Assembly: GCF_000153305.1 (NCBI RefSeq)
Contig: NZ_CH724109.1
Location: forward strand, 107,354-171,353
Length of the DNA: 64,000 nucleotides
Source of the DNA: Oceanicola granulosus HTCC2516
GTDB taxonomy: Bacteria > Pseudomonadota > Alphaproteobacteria > Rhodobacterales > Rhodobacteraceae
Reading direction: 5' to 3'
Part shown: piece by piece, positions 43,963 through 55,441 of the stretch
Layout of the letters: each line of letters begins with the position of its first letter
Numbering within the stretch: position 1 is the first letter of the stretch
Position numbers and translations under genes: made by a program
Notes under the pieces: generated by a model
Seen by the model: the letters and a program-made list of their open reading frames with translations, nothing else
The model's database searches: none
What the model was told of the DNA's origin: nothing

Positions 43963-44562
43963 CTACCGGCGGCGGTCGCGGCGCGACGACATCGGCTGGA
44001 AGGCGACGCCGACATGGGCCTCGCAATAGGGCTTGCCCTGCTGGACCGGCAGGCCGCAGAACCAGAAGTCCGGCGTCGCCGGGTCGCCGATGGGCCATTT
44101 GCAGGTCCGCTCGGTGAGCTCCATGAGGCTGATCCGCTTGGCCGACTTCTCGACCTCGTTGACCTTGGCGAGCGCCTCGGGGCTGATCTCGTTGGCCGAC
44201 GGCTGCGGCGGCAGCGGCTGGCCGGCGGGGATGATCGCCCGGCGGGCGGCGCTGACCGGGGGCGGCGCGGGCTCGGCGGGCTCCTCGGTCTCGGCTTCGG
44301 GCTCCTCGGCTGGAGCCGGCTTCGCCGGAGCGGCTGCGGCGGCCGGGCGCGGCGGGGCGGAGGGCGCGGCCGGGGCGGGCTGCGCCGGAGCGGCGGCGGC
44401 CGCCGGGCCGGGGCCGGTGCGGTTCGACAGGCCGAGCCGGTGCACCTTGCCGATCACGGCGTTGCGGGTGACGCCGCCGAGTTCCTTGGCGATCTGGCTC
44501 GCGGACTGGCCCTCGCTCCACATCTTCTTCAAGAGCTCGACACGCTCGTCGGTCCAGGACAT
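43963..44562 (-). CDS. gcrA: GcrA cell-cycle regulator
   Basis: A 199-residue alphaproteobacterial GcrA. It works with sigma-70 RNA polymerase at promoters bearing methylated GANTC sites. The N-terminal helix-turn-helix is SWTDERVELLKKMWSEGQSASQIAKELGGVTRNAVIGKVHRLGLS, the family signature. A long Ala/Pro linker (about residues 50-105) leads to the C-terminal domain ERTCKWPIGDPATPDFWFCG that binds sigma-70. Linker length is variable in the family. Confidence 0.96.
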   Translation of the reverse strand: MSWTDERVELLKKMWSEGQSASQIAKELGGVTRNAVIGKVHRLGLSNRTGPGPAAAAAPAQPAPAAPSAPPRPAAAAAPAKPAPAEEPEAETEEPAEPAPPPVSAARRAIIPAGQPLPPQPSANEISPEALAKVNEVEKSAKRISLMELTERTCKWPIGDPATPDFWFCGLPVQQGKPYCEAHVGVAFQPMSSRRDRRR

Positions 44563-44714
44563 CTTCGATCCTTCGGATTGGGTCGCCCGGGGCGCGCGTA
44601 CATCAGGGCTGCCCGCGCGGGCTTGATTAAACGATCAGTCCTCTATTCTAAGCAGCCTCGCGCCGGATACAAGCGCCGACGCGTGAGGCAACAGGACGGG
44701 AGCACGATCGGACC

Positions 44715-45521
44715 ATGAGCGACAGCACAGCGGAAATGGGCGTCCGCCGCTTCGGGCGGATCAACTGGCTCGGCACCTGGACCCTGCTCAGGCGGGAGGT
44801 GATGCGGTTCATGAACGTCTGGAGCCAGACGATCATGGCGCCGCTGATCAACGCGGGCCTGCTGCTGCTGATCTTCACCATCGCCATCGGCCCGCAGCGC
44901 GGCGAGGTGATGGGGGTGCCGTTCACCGTGTTCATCGCGCCCGGGATCATGACGATGACGGTGATCCAGAACGCCTTCGCCAACACCTCCTCCTCGATCA
45001 CTTCGGCCAAGGTGCAGGGCAACATCGTCGATACCCTCATGCCGCCGCTCTCGGCCGCCGAGATCGCCTTCGGCTACGTCGCCGGCGCGGTGGCGCGCGG
45101 CCTGCTGGTGGCGGTGGTGATCGGGCTGGGGGTCTGGCTGTTCCTCGGCATCGTGCCGGTGAACCTTGGCTGGGTGCTGGTCTTCACCCTGCTCGGCGGC
45201 GCGTTCATGGGGGCGCTCGGGCTGATCGCGGGGATCTACGCGCAGAAGTTCGACCAGCTCGCGGCGATCACCAACTTCCTCGTCACCCCGCTCGCCTTCC
45301 TGTCGGGCACCTTCTACTCGATCGAGGCGCTGCCGGGCTTCATGCAGGCGCTGAGCCACCTCAACCCGATGTTCTACATGATCGACGGGGTGCGGCGCGG
45401 GATGATCGGCGTGTCCGACAGCTCGCCGTGGCTCGGCCTCGTCGTCTGCGCCATCGCCGCCGTGGGGGTCAACCTGCTGGTCTGGTGGTGGCTGCGGCGC
45501 GGCTACCGGCTTAAGGCCTGA
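44715..45521 (+). CDS. ABC-2 type transporter permease
   Basis: A 268-residue ABC-2 permease with about six membrane helices and the typical ABC-2 features: an amphipathic start (WTLLRREVMRFMNVWSQT), TMTVIQNAFANTSSSITSAKVQGNIVDTLMPP, and FSGTFYS-like LSGTFYSIEALPGFMQ near the end. It resembles YadH-type permeases. It has no ATPase gene in its own operon; the nearest is the convergent locus at 46.3 kb. Substrate unknown. Confidence 0.9.
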   Translation: MSDSTAEMGVRRFGRINWLGTWTLLRREVMRFMNVWSQTIMAPLINAGLLLLIFTIAIGPQRGEVMGVPFTVFIAPGIMTMTVIQNAFANTSSSITSAKVQGNIVDTLMPPLSAAEIAFGYVAGAVARGLLVAVVIGLGVWLFLGIVPVNLGWVLVFTLLGGAFMGALGLIAGIYAQKFDQLAAITNFLVTPLAFLSGTFYSIEALPGFMQALSHLNPMFYMIDGVRRGMIGVSDSSPWLGLVVCAIAAVGVNLLVWWWLRRGYRLKA

Positions 45522-45528
45522 GCCGCGC

Positions 45529-46338
45529 CTACTGCTTGCGCCGGTAGAGCCAGAGGGTCAGCGGCGCGAGCAGCAAGGTCAGCAGCACCGGCGCGATCAG
45601 TGCCCGGCCGATCTCGGCCGCCGTGGCGGTGCCGGCCATCAGCCCGCGCAGGGCGGTGGTCATCAGGCTCACCGGGTTGACCTCGACGATGGATTGCAGC
45701 CAGCCGGGCATGGTCGCCGGGTCGACCATGATGTTGGAGGCGAAGGTCACCGGGAACAGCACGGTGAAGCCCAGCGTCATCACCGTCATCGGCGTGCGCA
45801 CGAGCAGGCCCAGCACGATGAAGATCCACCCCCAGCCGAAGCCGATCGCGAACAGCAGCAGGAACGAGCCCACCACGCCCGGCAGCCCGGCCTCGGGGCG
45901 ATAGCCGAGGATCAGGCCGATGGCGAGGATGATTGCCCCGGCGATGAGGTGGCGCAGGATGTCGCCCACCATCAGCCCCGCGAAGGGTGCGAGCGACCAG
46001 ATCGGCAGGGTGCGGAAGCGGTCGAACAGGCCTTTCGACAGGTCCGTCGAGAGGCCCATGCCGGAGTAGACCGTGTTGAACACCACCGTCTGCACCAGGA
46101 TCCCGGGGATGAACCATTGCAGGTAGCCGGTGGGGCTCCCGGCCAGCGCACCGCCGAAGATGAAGGTGAACAGCAGCGTGAACATGATCGGCGTCATGAC
46201 CAAATCGAACAGCTGTTCGGGCACGTGGCGGAACTTGAGGATCGCGCGCCAGCCGAAGACCAGCGCGTTGGACAGCGCCGAGGGCGGCTGCGGGCGCGCG
46301 ACGTGGGCGAGCGAGATGGTGCGGACCGGGTCGCTCAT
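45529..46338 (-). CDS. ABC-2 permease, DrrB-like
   Basis: A 269-residue ABC-2 permease with six helices, pairing with the ATPase directly upstream through a 4-bp overlap. Motifs such as LVMTPIMFTLLFTFIFGGALAGS, GMGLSTDLSKGLFDRFRTLPI and FASNIMVDPATMPGWLQSIVEVNPVS are typical of daunorubicin-resistance type DrrB exporters. The exported compound is unknown. It is convergent with the other permease with 7 bp between stops. Confidence 0.93.
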   Translation of the reverse strand: MSDPVRTISLAHVARPQPPSALSNALVFGWRAILKFRHVPEQLFDLVMTPIMFTLLFTFIFGGALAGSPTGYLQWFIPGILVQTVVFNTVYSGMGLSTDLSKGLFDRFRTLPIWSLAPFAGLMVGDILRHLIAGAIILAIGLILGYRPEAGLPGVVGSFLLLFAIGFGWGWIFIVLGLLVRTPMTVMTLGFTVLFPVTFASNIMVDPATMPGWLQSIVEVNPVSLMTTALRGLMAGTATAAEIGRALIAPVLLTLLLAPLTLWLYRRKQ

Positions 46339-47282
46339 GCGGCGGCCTCCTCTTCCTCGAGCGGTTTGCCGGTGAGGGCGAAGAACACCTCGTCGAGGCT
46401 GGGCGAGCCGAGCGAGAACTCCGCCACCTCGATCCCCGCCGCCTCGAGCGCGGCGAGCCGGGCGCGGGCCTCGGCGGCGCCGGTGACGGGCAGCGAGATG
46501 CGGCCGCCCTCGGCGCTGTACTGCGCGCCCTCGCCGAGCACCGCGAGCGCGGCCTCGGCCTCGCCCGCCGCCGCCGGCACCACCTGCAGCACCCCCGAGC
46601 CGGTCTGCGCCTTCAGCTCGCGGCTGGTGCCCTCGGCGATCTTGCGGCCGTGGTCGATCACCGCGATGCGGTCGGCGAGCTGGTCGGCCTCCTCGAGGTA
46701 CTGGGTCGTCAGCAGGATCGTCACGCCCGACGCGGCGAGGCCCCGGATCAGCCGCCAGACCCCGGCGCGGGCGTTGGGGTCGAGGCCGGTGGTCGGCTCG
46801 TCGAGGAACAAGAGCTCCGGCGTCACGATCAGCGAGGCGGCGATGTCGAGCCGCCGCCGCATGCCGCCCGAGTAGTCCTTCACCTGCCGCGTCGCCGCAT
46901 CGGCGAGGTCGAAATCCGCCAGCAGCGCCCGCGCCCGCTCGCGCGCCTGGCGCCGGCCGAAGCCCCAGAGCCGGGCCAGCATGATCAGGTTCTCGCGGCC
47001 CGTCAGGTCCTCGTCGAGCGAGGCGAACTGGCCGGTCATCGCGATCTTGCCGCGGACCGCCTCCGCCTCGCGGGCGAGGTCGTGGCCGACCACGGTCGCG
47101 CTGCCGTCCGTCGGCGGCAGCAGCGTCGCCAGCATCCGCAGCAGCGTCGTCTTGCCAGCCCCGTTCGGCCCGAGCACCGCGAAGATCTGCCCCCGCGCGA
47201 CCGCCAGGTCGATCCCGGCGACGGCCTTCACCTTGCCGAAGTGGCGCTGAAGGCCACGGACGTCGATCGCGAGGTCTGTCAT
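46335..47282 (-). CDS. ABC transporter ATPase, DrrA-like
   Basis: A 315-residue ATPase. Walker A GPNGAGKT is at 38-45, the signature is YSGGMRRRLDIA, Walker B is LLFLDEPTTGLDP, and the switch His lies in LLTTQYLEEAD, where Gln replaces the usual His as in DrrA relatives. A C-terminal 80-residue region follows the nucleotide-binding domain (SGVLQVVPAAAGEAEAALAVL), as in DrrA. It probably powers the 45.5 kb permease. Confidence 0.94.
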   Translation of the reverse strand: MTDLAIDVRGLQRHFGKVKAVAGIDLAVARGQIFAVLGPNGAGKTTLLRMLATLLPPTDGSATVVGHDLAREAEAVRGKIAMTGQFASLDEDLTGRENLIMLARLWGFGRRQARERARALLADFDLADAATRQVKDYSGGMRRRLDIAASLIVTPELLFLDEPTTGLDPNARAGVWRLIRGLAASGVTILLTTQYLEEADQLADRIAVIDHGRKIAEGTSRELKAQTGSGVLQVVPAAAGEAEAALAVLGEGAQYSAEGGRISLPVTGAAEARARLAALEAAGIEVAEFSLGSPSLDEVFFALTGKPLEEEEAAA

Positions 47283-47317
47283 GTCGTGGGTCTCCGGGGG
47301 AATCGGGTGTAGAATGA

Positions 47318-47330
47318 CGTACCACGTACG
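47318..47330 (-). promoter_or_regulatory. CGTAC-N3-GTACG inverted repeat upstream of the ABC operon
   Basis: A perfect 5-bp inverted repeat with 3-nt centre, 36-48 bp before the ATPase start codon. Exporter operons of this type are often repressed by TetR-family proteins binding short palindromes. No regulator gene is adjacent, so this is only a candidate operator. Confidence 0.35.
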
Positions 47331-47345
47331 GGAGGGAAAGGTGGC

Positions 47346-47963
47346 CTAGACGGTCGCGATCACCGCATCGTTCCAACGGGTCGCCCGGATCGTGCCGCCC
47401 TCGACGGTGACGGCGACGGAGCGGGCGTTGCCGAGGTAGTGGCGCGCGCCGTAGGCGAAGGAGACGTTGTCCACGAGCGCCGGCAGCCCCCAACTCAGCG
47501 CGCCGCCATGGGCGACCACGATGATCGTGCCGCCGCTCGCGCCGTGGCGCTCGAGGACCGCGCGGCAGGCGGGCAGGACGCGGGCGTGCAGGGCACGGAG
47601 GGTTTCCGAGTAGGGCGCCGTCGGCAGCCGGGCGTCAACGTCGCCGGCGCCCCAACGGGCCAGCAGGTCGCGGACCCCGTCCGCATCGGCGCGGCCGCCC
47701 CGGCCGAGGTTCCACTCATCCAGCGCGGCGAGTTCGGTGCGGCGCAGGCCGGTGCGGCGCTCGAGCGGGGCGATGGTGGCGCGGGCGCGGGCGGTGTCGC
47801 TGGTGTAGAGCGCGCGCAGGTCGTGGCCCGCGAGGTCGGCGCAGAGGGCCCCGGCCTGGGCGCGGCCACGTTCGGTCAGGGGCGGGTCGGCGGCCGACCC
47901 GGCGGCGCCGCCGGCATTGGCGGTGCTCTCGGCGTGGCGCACGAACAGGAACTCGGTCTGCAT
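47346..47963 (-). CDS. histidine phosphatase family protein
   Basis: A 205-residue phosphoglycerate-mutase-like phosphatase. The catalytic motif is VRHAEST at about residues 8-14, and the second catalytic His is in VVAHGGAL near residue 155. TSDTARARATI is another family block. The substrate is unknown. Start ATG 47963 (MQTEFLFVRHAES) was chosen over an earlier non-conserved 12 residues. It lies 63 bp before the ABC operon on the same strand. Confidence 0.92.
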   Translation of the reverse strand: MQTEFLFVRHAESTANAGGAAGSAADPPLTERGRAQAGALCADLAGHDLRALYTSDTARARATIAPLERRTGLRRTELAALDEWNLGRGGRADADGVRDLLARWGAGDVDARLPTAPYSETLRALHARVLPACRAVLERHGASGGTIIVVAHGGALSWGLPALVDNVSFAYGARHYLGNARSVAVTVEGGTIRATRWNDAVIATV

Positions 47964-48005
47964 GCCGGCAGATGAGCACCCGCGCGCCGCCGGCGGCAAG
48001 CCACG

Positions 48006-48035
48006 AAAAAGCCCCCGGGGTTTCCCCCGGGGGCT
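48006..48035 (-). terminator. clpA terminator
   Basis: A 10-bp stem (AGCCCCCGGG / CCCGGGGGCT) with a 6-nt loop, followed on the minus strand by TTTTT. It lies 24 bp past the clpA stop codon, and is the best-formed intrinsic terminator in the window. Confidence 0.92.
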
Positions 48036-48059
48036 CGGTGTCTCACCGGGCGTGCGGGG

Positions 48060-50390
<2,331 letters not shown>

Positions 50391-50571
50391 GTGCGTGCTC
50401 CTCGTGTCTGGGTCGGGCGGAGGCGGCTCCGCGCAACCATGGCCTCTTATGTTTAAGCTTCGCTTTCGATCGCGATCCTTCAAGGACTTTTTTGCATCTC
50501 CCCGTTCACATTCCGGCTTGCGGCGGGTGATCGGGCGGCACGGCAACAGCCATGCCGTCAACGACACAAAA

Positions 50572-51336
50572 TCAGAAACGATCCTTGCGGGCGCGGATTT
50601 CGGCGAAGACCTCGACGTCGGACGCGCGCTCCATGCCGAGCGCCGCTTTGAGCTCGGGCGTGTCGGCGCGCAGGAAGGGATTGGTCGCGATCTCTTCCTT
50701 CAGGGTCGAGGGGACGGTTGGCTGGTCGAGCGTGCGGGCTTCGTCCACGGCCCGCGAACGAGACATAAGTGCGCCGTTGGCTGGATCAATGGTCTGGGCG
50801 AAGCGGGCGTTGGCGGCGGTGTATTCGTGCCCCGAGCAGATCACGGTATCCTCGGGCAGGGCGCGCAGCTTCAGCAGGCTGTGCCACATCTGCTCGGGCG
50901 TGCCCTCGAACAGCCGCCCGCAGCCGAGTGCCATCAGGCTGTCGGCGGTGAACGCCGCGCCGGTCTCGGGGAAGTGAAAGGCGACGTGGCCGACGGTGTG
51001 GCCCGAGACGTCGAAGATCGTGACCGGCTCGCCGCAGACGGTGAGCGCGTCGCCCTCGCGCACGGCGAGGTCGAGGTCGGGCAGCCGGTGGGCGTCGGCG
51101 GCCGCGCCGATCACGCGGACGTCGTCGGTGCGCAGGCCGGCCACGCCCTCGACGTGGTCGCCGTGGTGGTGGGTGATGAGGATGTCCGACAGCTGCCAGC
51201 CCCGCGCCGACAGCACCGCCGCGATCGGCGCGGCCTCGGGCGCGTCGACGAGCGCGGTCTCGCGGCTCTCGGCGTTGTGCAGCAGGAAGGCGTAGTTGTC
51301 GGTGCGACAGGGGATGGTGACGAGTTCCAAAGGCAT
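50572..51336 (-). CDS. gloB: hydroxyacylglutathione hydrolase (glyoxalase II)
   Basis: A 254-residue metallo-beta-lactamase fold enzyme that hydrolyses S-D-lactoylglutathione to D-lactate and glutathione. Metal motif THHHGDH is near residue 55, further ligands are in SGHTVGH and FTADSLMALGCGRLFEG, and the C-terminal HAGH-type domain contains CSGHEYTAANARFA. Start ATG 51336 (MPLELVTIPCRTDNYAFL). It is divergent from a methyltransferase gene, a common pairing in this group. Confidence 0.95.
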   Translation of the reverse strand: MPLELVTIPCRTDNYAFLLHNAESRETALVDAPEAAPIAAVLSARGWQLSDILITHHHGDHVEGVAGLRTDDVRVIGAAADAHRLPDLDLAVREGDALTVCGEPVTIFDVSGHTVGHVAFHFPETGAAFTADSLMALGCGRLFEGTPEQMWHSLLKLRALPEDTVICSGHEYTAANARFAQTIDPANGALMSRSRAVDEARTLDQPTVPSTLKEEIATNPFLRADTPELKAALGMERASDVEVFAEIRARKDRF

Positions 51337-51398
51337 GGTTGTTGACCTGTGTCCTGCTATGGTTTCGTCAAGCGTAGCCAAGGGAGTGCTGGGCGCAA

Positions 51399-52160
51399 AT
51401 GCATCTCGACGTCACCGACCTCCGCTCGTTCTACTATCGCAAGGCCCTCGGCCGGGCGGTGCAGCGGGTGATCCGGGACGAGCTGCGCCGGATGTGGCCC
51501 GACACGAAGGGGCAGATGGTCGTCGGCTTCGGCTTCGCGGCCCCGCTGTTGCGACCGTTCCTCGACGACTCGCGCCGGGTGATCGCGCTGATGCCGGGGC
51601 CGCAGGGGGTGATGCACTGGCCGGCGGGGCAGCCCAATGTCAGCGTGCTGTGCGAGGACACGCTCTGGCCGATCCAGACCGGGCAGGTCGACCGGCTGGT
51701 GATGCTGCACGGGCTGGAGACCTCGGACCATCCCGGCGCGCTGCTGGAGGAGGCGTGGCGGGTGCTCGGCCCCGGCGGGCGGGCGGTGTTCATCGTCCCC
51801 AACCGCGCCGGGCTCTGGTCGCGCAGCGACCGCACCCCGTTCGGCTACGGCCGGCCGTTCTCGCGCACCCAGCTCGAGAGCCAGCTGCGCCGCCACCGCT
51901 TCCAGGTCGATCACGTGGTCTCCACCCTCTACCAGCCGCCCTCCGACCGCCGGGGCTGGCGTCGGGCGGCGGGGTGGATGGAGGGCGTGGGCCGGCACGT
52001 GCCGGTGTTCAAGACGGGCGGCGTGCTGATGGTGGAGGCGAGCAAGCAGGTCGCCGCACCGACTCGGCCGGGCCTCAGCGACGCGGTGAAACGGCCGTTC
52101 GAGGTGCTCGAGGGCATGGGCGCGCCCAAGCCAGAACCGAGCCGTTTGCGCCGGCCGTGA
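51399..52160 (+). CDS. class I SAM-dependent methyltransferase-like protein
   Basis: A 253-residue protein with a methyltransferase-11-like core. The SAM loop is [14 protein letters not shown] at about residues 41-54, and [16 protein letters not shown] is the conserved post-motif region. The N-terminus [18 protein letters not shown] is typical of the methyltransferases found next to gloB in Rhodobacterales. The motif I sequence is degenerate, so activity is unproven. Substrate unknown. Confidence 0.82.
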   Translation: MHLDVTDLRSFYYRKALGRAVQRVIRDELRRMWPDTKGQMVVGFGFAAPLLRPFLDDSRRVIALMPGPQGVMHWPAGQPNVSVLCEDTLWPIQTGQVDRLVMLHGLETSDHPGALLEEAWRVLGPGGRAVFIVPNRAGLWSRSDRTPFGYGRPFSRTQLESQLRRHRFQVDHVVSTLYQPPSDRRGWRRAAGWMEGVGRHVPVFKTGGVLMVEASKQVAAPTRPGLSDAVKRPFEVLEGMGAPKPEPSRLRRP

Positions 52161-52254
52161 CCCGCGCCGGGGCCCGGATGACGTGGCGAAAGCCCGCAGC
52201 CTCTTGCGCCGGGGCCGGGCCTGCGCCATCTGAGGCCGGTTCCGGAGACATGAC

Positions 52255-53160
52255 ATGACCACACGCGCGGGCTTCGTGGCCCTCATAGGAGAGCCCAACG
52301 CGGGCAAGTCGACCCTCACCAACCGACTCGTCGGGGCGAAGGTGTCGATCGTCACCCACAAGGTGCAGACCACCCGCGCCCGCATCCGCGGCGTGGCGCT
52401 GGAGGGCGACGCGCAGATCGTGCTCGTCGACACCCCCGGCCTGTTCCGCCCGCGCCGCCGGCTCGACCGCGCGATGGTGGCCGCCGCCTGGGGCGGGGCG
52501 GCCGACGCAGACATCGTGGTGCTGCTCGTCGAGGCGCACCGGGGTGTGACGAAGGGCGTGGAGGCCATCCTCGAGCGGCTCGACGAGATCGGCACGGGCC
52601 GCACCGTCGCGCTGGCGATCAACAAGATCGACCGGGTGAAGTCGGAGGCGCTGCTGGCGCTCGCCGCGGACCTCAACGAGCGCCACGCCTTCGCCGAGAC
52701 CTTCATGATCTCCGCCGAGCGCGGCCACGGCTGCGACGATCTCAAGCGCTGGCTCGGCGCGCACCTGCCCGAAGGCCCTTGGCTCTATCCCGAGGACCAG
52801 ATCGCCGACCTGCCGCTGCGCATGATCGCCGCCGAGACGACACGCGAGAAGCTGACGCTCCGGCTGCACCAGGAGCTGCCCTACCAGCTCACGGTCGAGA
52901 CGGAGAGCTGGCAGGAGCGCGAGGACGGGTCGGTGCGGATCGACCAGATCGTCTACGTCGCGCGCGACGGCCACAAGGGCATCGTGCTCGGCCGCAAGGG
53001 CGAGACGGCGAAGGCGGTGTCGACGGCGGCGCGGGCCGAGCTCGAGGAATTCCTCGACCGCCGCGTGCACCTGTTCCTGCAGGTCAAGGTGCGGCCCGGC
53101 TGGCTCGACGAGGCGGAGCGTTACTCCGAGATGGGGCTCGACATCAAGGACGCGAAGTGA
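52255..53160 (+). CDS. era: GTPase Era
   Basis: A 301-residue Era GTPase for 16S rRNA maturation and 30S assembly. G1 GEPNAGKST is at 12-20, G3 is DTPG, and G4 is NKID. The C-terminal KH domain has GHKGIVLGRKGETAKAVSTAAR. The family ending WLDEAERYSEMGLDIKDAK follows. The stop overlaps DUF1491 (GTGA). rnc, the usual upstream neighbour, is absent here; the upstream gene is an unrelated methyltransferase. Confidence 0.97.
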   Translation: MTTRAGFVALIGEPNAGKSTLTNRLVGAKVSIVTHKVQTTRARIRGVALEGDAQIVLVDTPGLFRPRRRLDRAMVAAAWGGAADADIVVLLVEAHRGVTKGVEAILERLDEIGTGRTVALAINKIDRVKSEALLALAADLNERHAFAETFMISAERGHGCDDLKRWLGAHLPEGPWLYPEDQIADLPLRMIAAETTREKLTLRLHQELPYQLTVETESWQEREDGSVRIDQIVYVARDGHKGIVLGRKGETAKAVSTAARAELEEFLDRRVHLFLQVKVRPGWLDEAERYSEMGLDIKDAK

Positions 53161-53492
53161 GCGCGCGGCTCGCTGCCGGGATCTGGGTCTCCGCCTACCT
53201 GACCCGCCTGCGGCTGGCCGACATCCCCGCCTTCGTCGTCGCCCGTGGCGACGAGACCGCCGGCGCCGTGCTGGTCAAGCTCAACACCCTCGACGGGCAG
53301 GCCGTCGCCCTCGAACGCTCGCTCGACCTGATGACCGGCGCGCGCCGCTGGCTCACCCTCGCCGAGGGCGCGGAGGCCGACGTCGACGCCGTCGTCAGCC
53401 GCCAGCGCGCGCGCGACCCGGACCTGTGGGTCATCGAGGTGGAGGACCGCGCCGGGCGGCACCTGCTCGACGAGCCGGGGCTCGACAGCTAG
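53157..53492 (+). CDS. DUF1491 family protein
   Basis: A 111-residue protein recognised as DUF1491 from GIWVSAYLTRLRLADIPAFVVARGDETAGAVLVKLN and RARDPDLWVIEVEDRAGRHLLDEPGL. It is usually found downstream of era in Rhodobacterales. Function unknown. The start is GTG 53157, overlapping the era stop codon by 4 bases. Confidence 0.92.
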   Translation: MSARLAAGIWVSAYLTRLRLADIPAFVVARGDETAGAVLVKLNTLDGQAVALERSLDLMTGARRWLTLAEGAEADVDAVVSRQRARDPDLWVIEVEDRAGRHLLDEPGLDS

Positions 53493-53507
53493 CGGGTGAT
53501 GGGCACG

Positions 53508-53539
53508 AAAAAGCCCGCCGACAGGGACTGCCGGCGGGC
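53508..53539 (-). terminator. ect operon terminator
   Basis: Stem GCCCGCCG / CGGCGGGC (8 bp) followed on the minus strand by TTTTT. It lies 25 bp past the ask stop codon and closes the ectABC-ask operon, and perhaps stops era-DUF1491 from the other side. Confidence 0.9.
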
Positions 53540-53564
53540 GAGTGGTCGTGACCGGTCAAGCCGG

Positions 53565-55004
53565 TCAGGCGGCCTTCAGCTTCGTCGCTTCGGCCTTTAC
53601 CGGAAAGAACTCGTCGTGCAGCGCCTTGACCGCCGCCGACTGTGCGTCGCGGGCGACGACGAACTGCGAGTCCACGCGCCGCGAGGTCTGCTGCGCAGCG
53701 ATGACGTCGATCTCCTGCTCGTCGAGCGCCGCGAGGCCGCGGGACAGCACCCGCAGGCCGCGCAGGTCGCGGCCGATGACCGACACCAGCGACAGCGCCT
53801 CGTCGGTGATCGTTGCGGCGGGATAGAGCGCCTCCAGCTCCTCGACCACGCGCCGCACCTTGTCGCGGCTCACGGCGGCGACGAAGTGGGTGATGGTGTT
53901 GGCGTTGGACGACTTGGACACGATCCAGACGTTGTTCTTGCGCATCGCCTCGAGGATCGCGGCGTCGTAGCCCTTCACCCCGACCATGTCCTGCTCGAAC
54001 AGCTCGATCGCGACGATCGGCAGCCCGGTAACGATCTCCACCGCCGCCTTGTCGGCGGGGCGGTCGTCGATCAGCGTGCCGGGATCGCCCGCGTCGAAGG
54101 CGTTGGCCACGCGCAGCGGCACGCCGGCGCGGCGCAGGGTCTTGGCGGCCGAAGGGTGAATCGCCTCCATCCCCATGTTGGAGAGCTGGTCGGCGACGTC
54201 GTAGTTGGTCTGGCCAAGCTTCTTCACCGCGTCCGCGCCGACGATCTTGGGGTCGGCGGAGGAGAGATGGAACTCCTTGTGGATGATCGCCTCGCGCGCC
54301 TGGCTCTGGGCGGCGATGCGGCTGAAGGTGACCTCGGAATAGCCGCGGTCGAACTCCTTCATCAGCCCCTCGGTGCACTGGGCGTAGCCGGTGACGATGG
54401 GCAGCTCGCTCGTCAGGTCGACCTCGTCGAGCCCGGCGGCGATGCGCTGCTCGAGAGTCTTCTCGGCCTCATCGCGCCAGCCCGTCAGGTCCACGAAGCG
54501 CGCGGCGACGCCGCGGCGCTGCAGCATCAGGGCGGTAACGAAGGCGGAGTGCGCCTCGCCGAGCCCCGACAGCAGCTCGCGGATCACCATGAGCTGCGTC
54601 GACAGGCGGAAGTGCCCGTAGGAGCAGATGCGCTGGATGTCGAACAGGCAGGACCGCGCGCCTTCCATCCGGTCGCGGACGAAGTCGTCGGCGAGCTGGA
54701 TGTCGGCCTTGTGCTCGAGCACCTCGGCGTGCGCCTCGCGCATCGCGGCGGAGACCTCGTTGAGGGCGTCGAGCCAGCCGTGGTCGTCCTCGTCGTTGAT
54801 GAACAGCGCGTAGACGCCCGGCTTGCCCGACTTCTTGTGCTCGAGCAGCAGGTTGGTGATGCCGCCGAAGGCGGAGACGACGAAGACGCGGTTGTAGATC
54901 TGCGCCGCGTCACGGTCGCCGATGAACAGCGGGTCGATGAGCTCGTGGACCTTGCTCATCGTCGTGCCGCCGATTTTCTCGACTGTGTGGGTGCCGTTGG
55001 TCAT
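53565..55004 (-). CDS. ask: aspartate kinase, ectoine-specific (Ask_Ect)
   Basis: A 479-residue aspartokinase dedicated to ectoine synthesis. It supplies aspartyl phosphate for aspartate semialdehyde. The nucleotide motif reads EKIGGTTM instead of the usual KFGGTS, as in Ask_Ect enzymes. The rest diverges from LysC in the middle, with GQTNYDVADQLSNMGMEAIHP and RVANAFDAGDPGTLI typical of the ectoine form. Two ACT-like segments lie at the C-terminus (KNNVWIVSKSSN, SVIGRDLRGL). It is the last gene of the operon. The Ask_Ect branch usually resists the feedback inhibition seen in lysine and threonine synthesis. Confidence 0.95.
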   Translation of the reverse strand: MTNGTHTVEKIGGTTMSKVHELIDPLFIGDRDAAQIYNRVFVVSAFGGITNLLLEHKKSGKPGVYALFINDEDDHGWLDALNEVSAAMREAHAEVLEHKADIQLADDFVRDRMEGARSCLFDIQRICSYGHFRLSTQLMVIRELLSGLGEAHSAFVTALMLQRRGVAARFVDLTGWRDEAEKTLEQRIAAGLDEVDLTSELPIVTGYAQCTEGLMKEFDRGYSEVTFSRIAAQSQAREAIIHKEFHLSSADPKIVGADAVKKLGQTNYDVADQLSNMGMEAIHPSAAKTLRRAGVPLRVANAFDAGDPGTLIDDRPADKAAVEIVTGLPIVAIELFEQDMVGVKGYDAAILEAMRKNNVWIVSKSSNANTITHFVAAVSRDKVRRVVEELEALYPAATITDEALSLVSVIGRDLRGLRVLSRGLAALDEQEIDVIAAQQTSRRVDSQFVVARDAQSAAVKALHDEFFPVKAEATKLKAA

Positions 55005-55014
55005 GTGGTCTAGC

Positions 55015-55036
55015 GCCCGGAGCCGTGGCTCCGGGC
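55015..55036 (-). promoter_or_regulatory. intercistronic hairpin between ectC and ask
   Basis: A perfect 10-bp inverted repeat (GCCCGGAGCC-GT-GGCTCCGGGC) filling most of the 38-bp gap. There is no T tract after it. It may set the mRNA end or slow decay and so balance ask against ectC. Confidence 0.5.
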
Positions 55037-55042
55037 CTCCTG

Positions 55043-55435
55043 TCAACTGTCTTCCAGAGCGTAGGATCCGTCTTCGCGATGGACCTCGTTGCCGGTGACG
55101 GGCGGGTTGAACACGCAGGCCATCACCAGCTCCTCGGTCGCGCGGAGCGTGTGGCGGTCGTGCTCGTTCAGCGCGTACATCACGCCCGGCTTGATCTCGT
55201 GGGTCTCGCCGGTCTTGAGGTCGGTGATCGAGCCGGTCCCCTGCATGCAGTAGACGCTCTCGAAGTGGTTCTTGTACTCGAACGTGTGCTCGGAGCCCGG
55301 CTCGAGGAACGTGATGTGGAACGAGAAACCCATGCCGTCGCTGGCGAGCAGCATCCGGACCGAGGACCACTGCGCATCCGACACCACGCGGTCACGTTCG
55401 CTTTCGATGATCTTGTTGAAATCCCTGACAATCAT
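55043..55435 (-). CDS. ectC: L-ectoine synthase
   Basis: A 130-residue cupin that closes N-gamma-acetyl-diaminobutyrate to ectoine. It starts [16 protein letters not shown], with [37 protein letters not shown] and [12 protein letters not shown] typical of EctC, including the iron-binding residues Glu, Tyr and His of the cupin core. It lies 6 bp after ectB. Confidence 0.98.
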   Translation of the reverse strand: MIVRDFNKIIESERDRVVSDAQWSSVRMLLASDGMGFSFHITFLEPGSEHTFEYKNHFESVYCMQGTGSITDLKTGETHEIKPGVMYALNEHDRHTLRATEELVMACVFNPPVTGNEVHREDGSYALEDS

Positions 55436-55441
55436 GGCCTG

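Noticed and set aside
50391..50571. Sigma-32 promoter for clpA
   Set aside because: A CTTGAA-like box is present on the minus strand, but no CCCCAT-type -10 lies at 13-17 bp. Not called.
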